Shown here: positions 37,847 to 47,618 of the stretch, piece by piece | How positions within the stretch are numbered: the stretch's first letter is position 1 | Layout: each line of letters begins with the position of its first letter | Source: Nocardia cyriacigeorgica | Lineage (GTDB): Bacteria; Actinomycetota; Actinomycetes; Mycobacteriales; Mycobacteriaceae | Direction of reading: 5' to 3' | Length of the DNA stretch: 64,000 nucleotides | Assembly (NCBI RefSeq): GCF_010858045.1 | Contig: NZ_JAAGVC010000005.1 | Location: 79,088 to 143,087, forward strand | The notes under the pieces: model-generated | Told to the model about the DNA's origin: nothing | What the model saw: the letters and a program-made list of their open reading frames with translations, nothing else | Database searches by the model: none | Translations under genes and position numbers: made by a program

Positions 37847-38176
37847 TCAGGGGCGTTTGGCGGCGCGGCGCAACTGCATGATGCGCACGCCGCCGACCAG
37901 CGCCATCACCAGCGCACCGGCGATCACCGACAGCAGCACCGATACTCCGAGCGGCAGGCCGAAGGTCCAGAACAGGAGGTCGACCTCCACCCGCTCCAGG
38001 TTCTGCAGGATGAAGATCAGCAGCACGACACCCAGCAGCGCGGCCACGACGAGGCCGACCCAGGTGTATCCCGCCTTCGACTTCTCCAGCGTACGGCGGG
38101 TGCGCGGAGTGACGGCCGGTTCGGTCTGCGGGATCGGCTCCGGTTCGGGCACCTGGTCAGCGGCATGGGTAGACAT
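37847..38176 (-). CDS. LapA-domain membrane protein
   Basis: A 109-residue protein with an acidic, Pro-rich N-terminus, then two helices (YTWVGLVVAALLGVVLLIFI and GVSVLLSVIAGALVMALVG) joined by LQNLERVEVDLLFWTFGLPL, the hallmark of the LapA/YciM-associated family (DUF1049). A basic tail ends it. The role in actinobacteria is unknown. The ATG at 38176 is chosen at MSTHAADQ. It converges on cdsA. Confidence 0.88.
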   Translation of the reverse strand: MSTHAADQVPEPEPIPQTEPAVTPRTRRTLEKSKAGYTWVGLVVAALLGVVLLIFILQNLERVEVDLLFWTFGLPLGVSVLLSVIAGALVMALVGGVRIMQLRRAAKRP

Positions 38177-38309
38177 ATATCGATCATTCCCGACAGCTAT
38201 CGCTCCCGCACGGATTTCCCGTGCCACGGCGCGCTCCCGCGGCCGCAGCGGAGCCGTCGAGGGGATGTGATGTGGTCGACGCCCCGGGGGATGGGACACT
38301 GGAGAAACT

Positions 38310-39419
38310 ATGACCGTCTCCCTGCCCCTGGTTTTCGATGCCCCGCGCCGTGGGATGCCGCCGCGCCACCTGGCCGATCTGGACGCCGACGGCCGCCGCG
38401 CCGCGATGGCCGAACTCGGGCTGCCCGCCTTCCGGGCCGACCAGATCGCCCGCCAGTACTACGGGCGGCTGCAGGCCGACCCGGAGCAGATGACCGACCT
38501 GCCGGCCCCGGTGCGCGCGAAGGTCGGCGAGGCGCTGTTCCCGCCGTTGCTGACCCCGGTCAAGCATGTCGCGTGCGACGGCGGCGATACCCGCAAGACG
38601 CTGTGGCGGGCCGGTGACGGCACCCTGCTGGAGAGCGTGCTCATGCGCTACCCGGACCGGGCCACGCTGTGTATCTCCAGCCAGGCCGGCTGCGGTATGG
38701 CCTGCCCGTTCTGCGCGACCGGTCAGGGCGGGCTGAACCGGAACCTGTCGACCGCCGAGATCGTCGACCAGGTGCGGGCCGCGGCCGCCGCACTGCGTGA
38801 CGGCGAGGTACACGGCGGTCCCGGCCGGCTGTCGAACATCGTCTTCATGGGCATGGGTGAGCCGCTCGCCAATTACAAGCGGGTGCTGAACGCGGTGCGG
38901 CGCATCACCGCACCGGCGCCGGACGGTCTCGGCATCTCCCAGCGCAACGTCGTGGTCTCCACCGTCGGCCTCGCCCCCGCGATCCGCAAGCTGGCCGACG
39001 AGGGCTTGTCGGTGACGTTGGCGGTCTCGCTACACACCCCCGACGACGAGCTGCGTGACACCCTCGTACCGGTGAACAACCGCTGGCCGGTGGCCGAGGT
39101 GCTCGACGCCGCACGCTACTACGCCGACAAGACCGGTCGCCGAGTATCGGTGGAGTACGCGCTGATTCGCGATATCAACGATCAGCCGTGGCGGGCGGAC
39201 ATGCTGGGGGAGAAGCTGCACAAGGCACTCGGCTCGCGCGTGCACGTCAACGTGATCCCGCTGAATCCGACGCCGGGCAGCAAGTGGGATGCCAGCCCGA
39301 AGCCGGTGGAACAGGAATTCGTGCGGCGGGTCAACGCCAAGGGCGTGCCCTGCACGGTGCGCGATACCCGTGGTCAGGAGATCGCGGCGGCCTGCGGGCA
39401 GCTGGCCGCCGAAGGCTGA
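38310..39419 (+). CDS. rlmN: 23S rRNA/tRNA C2-adenine methyltransferase RlmN
   Basis: Radical-SAM enzyme that methylates A2503 of 23S rRNA and A37 of tRNAs. The cluster motif is [14 protein letters not shown] (Cys-x3-Cys-x2-Cys). [36 protein letters not shown] and the C-terminal Cys in [20 protein letters not shown] (catalytic pair member) are present. Length 369 residues. Confidence 0.96.
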   Translation: MTVSLPLVFDAPRRGMPPRHLADLDADGRRAAMAELGLPAFRADQIARQYYGRLQADPEQMTDLPAPVRAKVGEALFPPLLTPVKHVACDGGDTRKTLWRAGDGTLLESVLMRYPDRATLCISSQAGCGMACPFCATGQGGLNRNLSTAEIVDQVRAAAAALRDGEVHGGPGRLSNIVFMGMGEPLANYKRVLNAVRRITAPAPDGLGISQRNVVVSTVGLAPAIRKLADEGLSVTLAVSLHTPDDELRDTLVPVNNRWPVAEVLDAARYYADKTGRRVSVEYALIRDINDQPWRADMLGEKLHKALGSRVHVNVIPLNPTPGSKWDASPKPVEQEFVRRVNAKGVPCTVRDTRGQEIAAACGQLAAEG

Positions 39420-39445
39420 GCCGCACCTGCGGGCGAGCAGAACGC

Positions 39446-39484
39446 CGCCCCGGCCGCTGATCCGCGGATCGAGCCGCCGGGGCG
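39446..39484. terminator. Hairpin between rlmN and DUF2631 gene
   Basis: CGCCCCGGC and GCCGGGGCG form a perfect 9-bp outer stem; GATCCGCGGATC is a palindrome near the loop. It separates convergent genes. Confidence 0.6.
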
Positions 39485-39512
39485 CTGGTGATCGAGTGCG
39501 AGCGCGCCGGGA

Positions 39513-39797
39513 CTAGCGCGGTTTGCGGCGCAGGATGCTGTCGCGGATGAGGATGACGGCAAGGCCGATCGCGGAGGCGACGAGGAAGATGTAGCCGACG
39601 TTGCCGGTGCCGGAAGAGGCGCCCTGCGGGCCCTCGAACAGCATCGCCAGCAGCGCGAGCACGACGATCCAGCCCGCGATCCGGAAGGCGCGCCTGGACT
39701 CGCCGCTCCAGCCCCATGCGGCCGACGGAACCTCAGCAGGATCCACAGTGGTGACGGCGCGGTCACTGGTGGTGGTTTCGAGTTCCGTGGCGGCCAC
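39513..39797 (-). CDS. DUF2631 family membrane protein
   Basis: A 94-residue protein with a soluble lead (AAWGWSGESRRAFRIAGWIV) and two helices (IVVLALLAMLFEG and GYIFLVASAIGLAVILIRDS). This matches DUF2631, a small actinobacterial family typically found between rlmN and dxr. A basic C-terminus (RRKPR) suggests both ends are inside. Function unknown. Confidence 0.87.
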   Translation of the reverse strand: MAATELETTTSDRAVTTVDPAEVPSAAWGWSGESRRAFRIAGWIVVLALLAMLFEGPQGASSGTGNVGYIFLVASAIGLAVILIRDSILRRKPR

Positions 39798-39894
39798 GAT
39801 CGCTCCTCAGCTCGAGAATCGGATACTGCCCGATATCGTGGCATACGACCGGTCGTCGTAGCCAGCAGGGTGCGGTGTCGGTCAGAATGTGCGG

Positions 39895-41034
39895 GTGTCC
39901 GACGTCGTAAGAGTTCTCCTGCTCGGCAGCACCGGTTCCATCGGAACCCAGGCGCTGGAGGTGATCGCCGCCAACCCGGGCAAGTTCGAGGTGGTCGGCC
40001 TGGCCGCGCGCGGCGGTAACGCCGATCTGCTCGCCGCGCAGATGGCGGCCACCGGTACCGCCAATGTGGCGGTGGCCGATCCGGCCGCGGCCCAGCGGCT
40101 CGGCGTCGAGCTCGGCGGGGCCGGCGCGGTGACCGAGCTGGTGCGCCGCACCGAAGCCGATGTGGTGTTGAACGCGCTGGTCGGTTCGCTCGGACTGGAA
40201 CCGACGCTGGCCACCCTGCACTCCGGCGCGCGACTTGCGTTGGCGAACAAGGAATCTCTCGTCGCGGGTGGCTCGCTGGTGACTCGCGCCGCCGCGCCAG
40301 GACAGATCGTGCCGGTGGATTCGGAGCATTCCGCGCTGGCGCAATGCCTGCGCGGCGGGCGCGCCGAGGAAGTGGACCGGCTCATTCTCACCGCGTCCGG
40401 CGGACCGTTCCGCGGCTGGACCACCGAGATGCTGGAAGCGGTCAACCCCGCCGAGGCGAAAACCCATCCCACCTGGTCGATGGGCCCGATGAACACGCTC
40501 AACTCGGCCTCGCTGGTCAATAAGGGCCTCGAGCTGATCGAAACGCATCTGCTGTTCGGCATTCCGTACGACCGCATCGACGTCACCGTGCATCCGCAGT
40601 CGATCGTGCACTCGATGGTCACCTTCACCGATGGCTCGACGCTGGCTCAGGCCAGCCCGCCCGATATGAAGCTGCCGATCGCGCTGGCACTCGGCTGGCC
40701 CGACCGGGTGCCTGGTGCTGCGGCGGCCTGCGATTTCTCCACCGCGACGACCTGGGAGTTCGAGCCGGTGGACAACGAGGTCTTTCCCGCGGTGGAGCTG
40801 GCCAGGCAGGCCGGTACCGCGGGCGGCTGCGTGACCGCGGTGTACAACGCGGCCAACGAGGTCGCGGTGCAGGCCTTCCTGGACGGCGCGATCCGGTTCC
40901 CCGAGATCGTGCGCACCGTCGGTCTCGCGGTCGCCGCCGCCGACGATTGGCGCGCCGAACCGACCAGCCTGGAGGAAGTGCTCGCGGCCGATGCCTGGGC
41001 GCGGGAGTACGCACGGAAACTGGTGCTCACCTAG
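39895..41034 (+). CDS. dxr: 1-deoxy-D-xylulose 5-phosphate reductoisomerase
   Basis: Second enzyme of the MEP isoprenoid pathway: converts DXP to MEP with [23 protein letters not shown] binds the cofactor, [10 protein letters not shown] and [13 protein letters not shown] hold the metal ligands, and the flexible loop is [20 protein letters not shown]. Length 379 residues from the GTG at 39895, which lies 6 nt after CAGAAT and looks leaderless. A GTG at 39889 would add two residues. Confidence 0.95.
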   Translation: MSDVVRVLLLGSTGSIGTQALEVIAANPGKFEVVGLAARGGNADLLAAQMAATGTANVAVADPAAAQRLGVELGGAGAVTELVRRTEADVVLNALVGSLGLEPTLATLHSGARLALANKESLVAGGSLVTRAAAPGQIVPVDSEHSALAQCLRGGRAEEVDRLILTASGGPFRGWTTEMLEAVNPAEAKTHPTWSMGPMNTLNSASLVNKGLELIETHLLFGIPYDRIDVTVHPQSIVHSMVTFTDGSTLAQASPPDMKLPIALALGWPDRVPGAAAACDFSTATTWEFEPVDNEVFPAVELARQAGTAGGCVTAVYNAANEVAVQAFLDGAIRFPEIVRTVGLAVAAADDWRAEPTSLEEVLAADAWAREYARKLVLT

Positions 41035-41228
41035 TCGGCACGCGCGGTCCGGCGGAGACCATCGCGGCCCACTGCCCGGCTCACAGCGCCGGACCGCGCG
41101 CTGCCGGGTAGACGCATCCGGTCACCGCCGAACGCTGCCGGTACTGTGGACGCGTGCTCGCGGCCGACCCAGGACGCGTGCGTGCCGGGAACTGACGAGC
41201 TGCGCAACGCAGGAGGGCTGTAGAGCAA

Positions 41229-42431
41229 ATGGTGTTCGCGTTCGGTTTCGCGCTGTTCGCCCTCGGCATCACGATCTCGATCGCACTACACGAGTGCGGG
41301 CATATGTGGGCCGCACAGGCGACCGGGATGAAGGTGCGCCGCTACTTCATCGGCTTCGGGCCGCGCATCTTCTCGTTCCGGCGTGGTGAGACCGAGTACG
41401 GCCTGAAGGCGCTGCCTCTCGGCGGGTTCTGCGATATCGCGGGCATGACCGCGCTCGACGAGCTCGAGCCCGAGGAACTGGACCGGGCGATGTATCGCCA
41501 GGCCACCTGGAAGCGTCTGGTCGTCATGTTCGGCGGCATCGCGATGAACTTCCTGCTCGGCTTCCTGCTGGTGGTGGTGCTCGCCGTCGGCTGGGGGCTG
41601 CCGAACTTCAACCAGCCGCCGGCCACCGCCCTCGGTGAGATGAGCTGCGTCGCCACCCAGAACCCGGACGGCACGCTGGCCGAGTGCACCGGCACCGGCC
41701 CCGCTCAGCGGGCCGGGCTGCAGCGCGGTGACGTGGTGAAAGCCGTCAACGGGGTCGAGGTCGAGACCTGGCGGGAGTTCCAGACCGAGACCCAGAACCA
41801 GACCGGGCCGTTCACCTACACCATCGAGCGTGACGGTGAGATCCTGACGATTCCGGTCACCCCCGAGCGCGTGATCCGCTATCCGTCCGACGGTGGACCC
41901 GGTCGCGAGGTGAGCGCGGTCGGCGTCGGTTCCGACTACTACGGGCCGGTCAAGTACAACGTGCTGGCCGCCATCCCCGCGGCCGGGGCGTTCACCGGCG
42001 ACATGTTCGTGCGCACCTTCGAATCGCTGGCCCAGATGCCGGCCAAGGTGGCCGACCTGTGGACCGCGGTGACCGGCGGCGAGCGCGATCCGGAAACCCC
42101 GGTGAGCGTGTACGGCGCCTCGAAGATCGGGGGCGAGACCGCCGAGCGCGGGCTCTGGGGACTGTTCATCCTGGTCCTGGCCAGCCTGAACTTCTTCCTC
42201 GGCGCGTTCAACCTGCTGCCGCTGCTGCCGCTGGACGGCGGGCATATCGCGGTGGTGATCTACGAGAAACTGCGCAACACCGTCCGCGGCTGGAAGGGGC
42301 TGGCGCCGGGCGCGCCGGTCGACTACCTGAAGTTGCTGCCGGTGACCTATGTGGCGGTGGTGATCGGTGGTGCGTACATGGTGCTGACGTTGGTCGCCGA
42401 CATCGTCAACCCGATCGAGCTGTTCCCCTGA
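41229..42431 (+). CDS. rip1: Site-2 intramembrane protease (Rip1/RseP-like, M50)
   Basis: Zinc metalloprotease that cleaves anti-sigma factors and other proteins within the membrane. The metal site HECGH is at residues 21-25 in the first helix, and the third ligand lies in LPLDGGHIAVVIYE of the last-but-one helix. A PDZ domain (AQRAGLQRGDVVKAVNGVEV) is in between. Length 400 residues. AGGAGGG lies 10-15 nt upstream of the ATG. Its location between dxr and ispG is conserved in mycobacteria, where the homologue is Rip1. Confidence 0.95.
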   Translation: MVFAFGFALFALGITISIALHECGHMWAAQATGMKVRRYFIGFGPRIFSFRRGETEYGLKALPLGGFCDIAGMTALDELEPEELDRAMYRQATWKRLVVMFGGIAMNFLLGFLLVVVLAVGWGLPNFNQPPATALGEMSCVATQNPDGTLAECTGTGPAQRAGLQRGDVVKAVNGVEVETWREFQTETQNQTGPFTYTIERDGEILTIPVTPERVIRYPSDGGPGREVSAVGVGSDYYGPVKYNVLAAIPAAGAFTGDMFVRTFESLAQMPAKVADLWTAVTGGERDPETPVSVYGASKIGGETAERGLWGLFILVLASLNFFLGAFNLLPLLPLDGGHIAVVIYEKLRNTVRGWKGLAPGAPVDYLKLLPVTYVAVVIGGAYMVLTLVADIVNPIELFP

Positions 42432-42554
42432 CCAGCGCACCCGATGTTCGAGTGACGGCCCTCGCGCTGTCACGGTGGTCACACGAGAACGTCACGCGCG
42501 CGACTAGACTCGCAGGCGAGTAGGCCCGAACCAGACGAAAGCAGGCAGCCGAAG

Positions 42555-43712
42555 GTGACCAGCACAATCGGATTGGGGATGCCGACCGCGCCCGCGGCCG
42601 TGCTGGCTCCCCGCCGCAAGACCCGTCAGCTGATGGTGGGCAACGTCGGTGTGGGTAGCGATCACCCGATCTCGGTGCAGTCGATGACGACCACCAAGAC
42701 CCATGACGTCAACGCGACGTTGCAGCAGATCGCGGAGCTGACCGCGTCCGGCTGCGACATCGTGCGGGTGGCCTGTCCGCGCCAGGAGGACGCCGACGCG
42801 CTCGCCACCATCGCCAAGAAGTCGCAGATCCCGGTGATCGCCGACATCCATTTCCAGCCGCGCTACATCTTCGCCGCGATCGACGCCGGATGCGCCGCGG
42901 TGCGAGTGAACCCAGGCAACATCAAGGAGTTCGACGGCCGGGTCAAGGAGGTCGCCAAGGCCGCAGGCGACGCCGGAATCCCGATCCGCATCGGCGTGAA
43001 CGCCGGTTCGCTGGACAAGCGGATGCTGGAGAAGTACGGCAAGGCCACTCCCGAGGCGCTGGTGGAATCGGCGCTGTGGGAGGCGAGCCTGTTCGAGGAG
43101 CACGGCTTCGGCGATATCAAGATCTCGGTCAAGCACAACGACCCGGTGATCATGGTCGAGGCCTACCGCCAGCTGGCCGCGCAGTGCGATTACCCGCTGC
43201 ACCTCGGCGTCACCGAGGCCGGTCCGGCATTCCAGGGCACGATCAAATCCGCGGTGGCCTTCGGCGCACTGCTCAGCGAGGGCATCGGCGACACCATCCG
43301 GGTGTCGCTGTCGGCGCCGCCGGCGGAGGAGATCAAGGTCGGCGGGCAGATCCTGCAATCGCTGAACCTGCGTCCGCGCAAGCTCGAGATCGTCTCGTGC
43401 CCGTCCTGTGGGCGCGCCCAGGTCGACGTGTACACCCTGGCCAACGAGGTGACCGCCGGACTGGAGGGCATGGAGGTTCCGCTGCGGGTGGCGGTGATGG
43501 GCTGCGTCGTCAACGGACCGGGTGAGGCCCGCGAAGCCGATCTCGGCGTCGCCTCCGGCAACGGCAAGGGGCAGATCTTCGTCAAGGGCGAGGTCATCAA
43601 GACCGTGCCGGAAGCGCAGATCGTGGAGACCCTGATCGAAGAGGCCATGCGCATCGCCGAAGAGATGGGCGAGGATGTCGGCGCCGGGGAACCGGTCGTC
43701 ACCGTCGGCTGA
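42555..43712 (+). CDS. ispG: 4-hydroxy-3-methylbut-2-enyl-diphosphate synthase
   Basis: MEP-pathway iron-sulfur enzyme (GcpE), which forms HMBPP from MEc[39 protein letters not shown] and [14 protein letters not shown] motif ([10 protein letters not shown]) are in the TIM barrel. The cluster ligands are Cys in [11 protein letters not shown] and [10 protein letters not shown]. Length 385 residues. With dxr it supplies precursors for menaquinone and cell-wall polyprenols. Confidence 0.96.
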   Translation: MTSTIGLGMPTAPAAVLAPRRKTRQLMVGNVGVGSDHPISVQSMTTTKTHDVNATLQQIAELTASGCDIVRVACPRQEDADALATIAKKSQIPVIADIHFQPRYIFAAIDAGCAAVRVNPGNIKEFDGRVKEVAKAAGDAGIPIRIGVNAGSLDKRMLEKYGKATPEALVESALWEASLFEEHGFGDIKISVKHNDPVIMVEAYRQLAAQCDYPLHLGVTEAGPAFQGTIKSAVAFGALLSEGIGDTIRVSLSAPPAEEIKVGGQILQSLNLRPRKLEIVSCPSCGRAQVDVYTLANEVTAGLEGMEVPLRVAVMGCVVNGPGEAREADLGVASGNGKGQIFVKGEVIKTVPEAQIVETLIEEAMRIAEEMGEDVGAGEPVVTVG

Positions 43713-43782
43713 ACGCCGCACCGGACCAGGGGTTTCGAGATACCCGGGGCACGCGGCCCCGGTTCATGGCAGGCTGTGAGAC

Positions 43783-44646
43783 GTGCGGAGTCTGCTGGAG
43801 CCGACGCGACGCGCGAAGAACCCTCCCGCGCGTCAGCTCGCCAAGCGGGACCTGGCGCAGGTCCTGCGAGTGCTGGATGCCGATCCCGTGGCCTGCTGCA
43901 TGGTCGCGGCCCGGTTGCAAGAATTCGGTATCGATGGCAGCGGTGGGCAGGGCGAACTGTGGAGCCGCGGCGGTCCGGCCGAGTCGCTGTGCTTCTCCGG
44001 GGTCAACCTGGTTCCGTTGCTCGGCGATCAGGACGCGTTGCGCGCCTTCGCCGAACGGGCGGTCCGCTGGCCCCGCATCTGCTCCTCGGTGGTCGGCAGA
44101 CAAGAGCTGGCGCTGCCGCTGTGGGAGATGCTGGCCGAGCATTGGGGCCCCGCCAGGGAACTGCGGGCCGACCAGCCGCTGCTCGCGTTGGAGGAACCGA
44201 CGGGGGCCACACCGGATCCGCTGGTGCGCCGGGTGCGGCCGGAGGAACTCGACCGCTATCTGCAGGCCGCCATCGCCATGTTCATCGAGGAGGTCGGCGT
44301 CGACCCGCGCGCCGGTGACGGCGGCCGCGGCTACCGTCGCCGAGTCGCCGGTTTGATCGAATCCGGCCGCGCCTGGGCCAGGTTCGAGGACGGGCGCGTG
44401 GTGTACAAGGCCGAGGTGGGTTCGCTGTCGCGGCGCACCGGCCAGATCCAGGGCGTGTGGGTGCATCCCGATCGGCGTGGCAACGGCCTCGGCACCGCGG
44501 GGACCGCCGCCGTCGCCAATGCGGTGATCGCCTCCGGGCGCACGGCCAGCCTGTATGTCAACGATTACAACGAGATCGCGCGCAAGGCCTACCGCCGGGT
44601 GGGTTTCCGGCAGATCGCCACCTTCACCACCGTGCTGCTCGACTGA
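43783..44646 (+). CDS. GNAT-family N-acetyltransferase with DUF4081 N-domain
   Basis: A 287-residue two-module protein. The N-terminal half (ARQLAKRDLAQVLRVLDADP, LCFSGVNLVPLLGDQDALRA) matches DUF4081; the C-terminal half is a GNAT domain with the acetyl-CoA loop VHPDRRGNGLGTAGTAA and the end LYVNDYNEIARKAYRRVGFR. The homologue in mycobacteria also follows ispG. Substrate unknown. The GTG at 43783 begins the conserved lead. Confidence 0.9.
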   Translation: MRSLLEPTRRAKNPPARQLAKRDLAQVLRVLDADPVACCMVAARLQEFGIDGSGGQGELWSRGGPAESLCFSGVNLVPLLGDQDALRAFAERAVRWPRICSSVVGRQELALPLWEMLAEHWGPARELRADQPLLALEEPTGATPDPLVRRVRPEELDRYLQAAIAMFIEEVGVDPRAGDGGRGYRRRVAGLIESGRAWARFEDGRVVYKAEVGSLSRRTGQIQGVWVHPDRRGNGLGTAGTAAVANAVIASGRTASLYVNDYNEIARKAYRRVGFRQIATFTTVLLD

Positions 44647-44700
44647 GGTTGCCCGGGCCGAACTGCGGTGCGCCACAGGTGTTTGCCCGCCAGTGGCCGC

Positions 44701-44717
44701 TACCATCGGTGCCGATG
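44701..44717 (+). promoter_or_regulatory. Candidate -10 and leaderless start of the PBP gene
   Basis: TACCAT (44701-44706) lies 8 nt before the ATG at 44715, with no ribosome binding site. Confidence 0.45.
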
Positions 44718-46502
44718 TCGATTCGCGTGTTCCTCGTGCTTGCCGTCGCCGCGCTCGCGGTCGCCGCAACCGGCTGCGCGGCGGGCCCGCAGGGTCCTGC
44801 CGCGGCTGCCGAGGCCTTCGTCAGCGCCTTTGCCGCCCATGATGTCGATGCGGCCGCCGGGCACACCAGCCGGCCGGAATCGGCACGGCAGGCATTGGTT
44901 TCGGCGTGGGAGGGTTTGCAGGCCGAGCAGTTGAGCGCACGCACCGGTGCTGCCCGCGTCACCGGTGACACCGCGACCGTCGACTACACCTACGAATGGG
45001 TACTGCCGAAGAACCGGGTGTGGACCTACTCCGGGACATTGCAGATGGCCCGCACCGACGGACGCTGGACGGTGCGCTGGACCTCGTCGAGTATCCACCC
45101 CGAACTCGGTGACACCCAGAAGATGGAACTGCGCGCCGAGCCGGCGCCGCGGGCCAGGGTCAACGAACAATCCGGCAGCGATGTGCTGGTCCCCGGCAAG
45201 GTGTCGCGGGTGGTGTTCCGCACGGCCGACGCGAGTGATCCGGGCTCGGTGGCGGGCGCGCTCTCGGCCGCCCTGATCCGCTTCGACAAAGACCTCACCG
45301 CGTCGGCGATCCTCGATGCGGCCCGGCGGGCCCAGGGCGCCTACACCGTCGCCAAGCTGAGCGAATTCGAATTCGACCAGGTCAGCATCGAACTCATCGG
45401 CCTGCCGGGGGTGACGCTGACCCAGGAGTGGGATCTGGTGCCCACCCGGCGCGAGTTCGCCCCCGACCTGATGACGCAAGTCCGCCAGACCGTGATCGAC
45501 GAGGTCGACGGCAAGGCGGGCTGGAGCGTCGTGCTCGAGAACGCCAACGGCGCGCAGATCGGGGTGTTGACCGAAGTCGCCGCCCAACCGGCGCCGTCGT
45601 TCTCGCTCAGCGTCGACCGCAATGTGCAGAATGCCGCCCAGCACGCGGTATCGCTGCGCACCGAGCAGACCATGATGGTGGTGATCCAGCCGTCGACCGG
45701 TGCGATCCTGGCCGTCGCGCAGAACGAGGCCGCCGACCGGGACGGGCCGATCGCGACCATCGGCCAGTATCCGCCGGGATCGGTGTTCAAGACCGTCACC
45801 GCGGCGGCCGCCATCGACGAAGGCCTGGCCACCCCCGACACCGTGCTGCCGTGCCCGAGCCAGACCGTGATCGGTGAACGCACCATCCCCAATTACAACC
45901 TCTTCACGGTGGGCAGTGTGCCGATGGCGACCGCCTACGAGCGGTCCTGCAATACGACGTTCGCGAAACTGGCCAGCGGGTTGTCCGCCGAGGCATTGCA
46001 CGATATGGCGGCGGCGTTCGGGATCGGGCCGACGTACACGGTGGCCGGTTTGCCGACAGCTTCTGGATCGGTGCCACCGGCCGAAGACGAGGTCCAGCGC
46101 GCCGAGGACGGCATCGGGCAGGGCCGGGTGGTGGTGAGCCCGTTCGCGATGGCGCTGGTCGCGGCGACCGTGGCCAACGGTTCGGTGCCGGTGCCGTACC
46201 TGATCGCCGGACGCGAGACCGTCGTGGACGGCGATCGCCCCTCGATCGACCCGGAGGTGATCGACGGCCTGCGGATGATGATGCGCAAGGTGGTCACCGG
46301 CGGCACCGCCGGCCGCATCGCCGATCAGGGCGAGGTGTACGGCAAGACCGGTGAGGCCGAGGTCGACGGCGGCTCACATTCGTGGTTCGTCGGCTACCGC
46401 GGTGACCTCGCGTTCGCGACGCTGCTGGTCAAAGGCGGGAGTTCCGATAACGCGGTCGCCGTTACCCGGGATATGTTCGCGGCGCTTCCGCCGGGATACT
46501 GA
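44715..46502 (+). CDS. Penicillin-binding lipoprotein (class B-like transpeptidase)
   Basis: A 595-residue exported protein. The signal peptide ends in a lipobox (VAATGC), so it is a lipoprotein. After an NTF2-like MecA_N domain (AAEAFVSAFAAHDVDAAAGH) and a dimerisation region comes the transpeptidase: PPGSVFKTV (Ser356-x2-Lys), YERSCNTTFAKL (SxN) and YGKTGEAEVDGGSHSW (KTG). It acts in peptidoglycan cross-linking. The mycobacterial homologue, also downstream of the ispG-GNAT pair, is the lipoprotein PBP Rv2864c. Its 3' end overlaps the convergent gene by 41 nt. Confidence 0.94.
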   Translation: MSIRVFLVLAVAALAVAATGCAAGPQGPAAAAEAFVSAFAAHDVDAAAGHTSRPESARQALVSAWEGLQAEQLSARTGAARVTGDTATVDYTYEWVLPKNRVWTYSGTLQMARTDGRWTVRWTSSSIHPELGDTQKMELRAEPAPRARVNEQSGSDVLVPGKVSRVVFRTADASDPGSVAGALSAALIRFDKDLTASAILDAARRAQGAYTVAKLSEFEFDQVSIELIGLPGVTLTQEWDLVPTRREFAPDLMTQVRQTVIDEVDGKAGWSVVLENANGAQIGVLTEVAAQPAPSFSLSVDRNVQNAAQHAVSLRTEQTMMVVIQPSTGAILAVAQNEAADRDGPIATIGQYPPGSVFKTVTAAAAIDEGLATPDTVLPCPSQTVIGERTIPNYNLFTVGSVPMATAYERSCNTTFAKLASGLSAEALHDMAAAFGIGPTYTVAGLPTASGSVPPAEDEVQRAEDGIGQGRVVVSPFAMALVAATVANGSVPVPYLIAGRETVVDGDRPSIDPEVIDGLRMMMRKVVTGGTAGRIADQGEVYGKTGEAEVDGGSHSWFVGYRGDLAFATLLVKGGSSDNAVAVTRDMFAALPPGY

Positions 46503-46773
46503 GCATGCCGTCGGCGGGCGACACGTCCGCGGTGCCGGATGGCTGCTGGGCGGCGAGCTGGTGCACCGCGAAGAACAGTTGGGTCGCGGTGACGGGGTCG
46601 ACGGTCGCGTTCGGATAACTTCGCGGAGATTCGCGGGCGGGTTGAATGTCACGGACGACGGCCGGGTGCACGGCGCCCCCGGAAGCGGCGGTGTCCGTGC
46701 CGAGGATTTCGACGACACCGGCGCCGCCCAAAATCATTCCGGCGGTGATGAGGACAAGGGTAGAACGCTTCAT
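46462..46773 (-). CDS. Small secreted protein, function unknown
   Basis: A 103-residue protein with an N-terminal signal (KRSTLVLITAGMILGGAGVV). The mature part is mostly polar: DTAASGGAVHPAVVRDIQPA, NATVDPVTATQLFFAVHQLA and a Pro-rich end (IPAEAPRTYPG). GAGGGAG is 9 nt before the ATG at 46773. Its last 41 nt are antisense to the 3' end of the PBP gene. Not recognised. Confidence 0.7.
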   Translation of the reverse strand: MKRSTLVLITAGMILGGAGVVEILGTDTAASGGAVHPAVVRDIQPARESPRSYPNATVDPVTATQLFFAVHQLAAQQPSGTADVSPADGMLSIPAEAPRTYPG

Positions 46774-47006
46774 GGCCGGCTCCCTCGAATCAGGGTGTGC
46801 GGGAAGAGCTCGTGGTGCAGCCTCGTTGCGGCAAGTGAATTCGCCAGATGATGACTGAATGTTTGCTGTTGAGGCCAACCTAAGCGCTCAGCACTGTTCC
46901 GGACAAGAAAAATGTGAGCAGGCGGATATCGGACCGAAAATCGTGACCTGAGGCATGGCCGATTCGTGACCGCCTCGTTATCCGGCGATCGAGGTAGCGA
47001 AAAGCT

Positions 47007-47504
47007 TCACGCGCGACGCAACGTGGCTGCCAGATGATGTTGTAACGGTTCACCGACCGCCGCCATGCGCAGCGTGTAGTCGATGACGTCGCCGGATTGC
47101 CGAATAGAGCGGCCGAGCGCGGTCACGGATTTCGCGGTGCCGCTGAGCCCGATATTCGTCGACTCGAATTCGACGCGAATCTCGTCGGAGGTGACGGTCA
47201 GGGCGCCTTCGCAGATTTCGGTGATACCCGTCGGATGCGCCAGGATCAGCTCGACGCGATCCGGTCGCGGACAGCGCAGGTACCCGGTTTCGGCGTGTAG
47301 CGGGCGATTGTCGTCGGCGGCGCGGGTGCGTTGCCGATAGGTGAGGAATGGCCGGCCGATATGACCGAAGTGGATTTCCTCGAGGTAGTCGAACGGCTCG
47401 ATCGTCGGGTACTCGCCGTGTCCGGTGCCGCGCCAGGTGCCCAGCAGTGGGGCCAGCGGTGCGATATCGGGATGGGGCGCGATGGGCGGCTGGGGTTCGA
47501 CCAC
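47007..47504 (-). CDS. Nitrobindin/THAP4-like heme-binding beta-barrel protein
   Basis: A 165-residue protein of the nitrobindin (DUF1794, FABP-like) family. LLGTWRGTGHGEYPTI is the diagnostic GxWxGxGxGxYPT motif; EEIHFGHIGRPFLTYRQRT and RPLHAETGYLRCP follow. The C-terminal His in QHHLAATL is in the position of the heme ligand. Family members bind ferric heme and handle nitric oxide or peroxynitrite. Nearby genes give no further clue. Confidence 0.92.
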   Translation of the reverse strand: MVEPQPPIAPHPDIAPLAPLLGTWRGTGHGEYPTIEPFDYLEEIHFGHIGRPFLTYRQRTRAADDNRPLHAETGYLRCPRPDRVELILAHPTGITEICEGALTVTSDEIRVEFESTNIGLSGTAKSVTALGRSIRQSGDVIDYTLRMAAVGEPLQHHLAATLRRA

Positions 47505-47618
47505 GGCGGTCAGCTTAAACCCATGGCCGAGATGATGTTTCCCGGCTCCCCGGTTTCTTACACGCTAAGGTGAGCGACGCCTGATGGGTGAGGGGCTGTG
47601 TTGTCGGAAGGGACAAGA

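Noticed and set aside
46861..46883. GAGGCCAACCTAA resembles half of an IdeR/DtxR box (right half nearly perfect).
   Set aside because: The left half matches poorly, and the downstream secreted protein has no iron-related feature.
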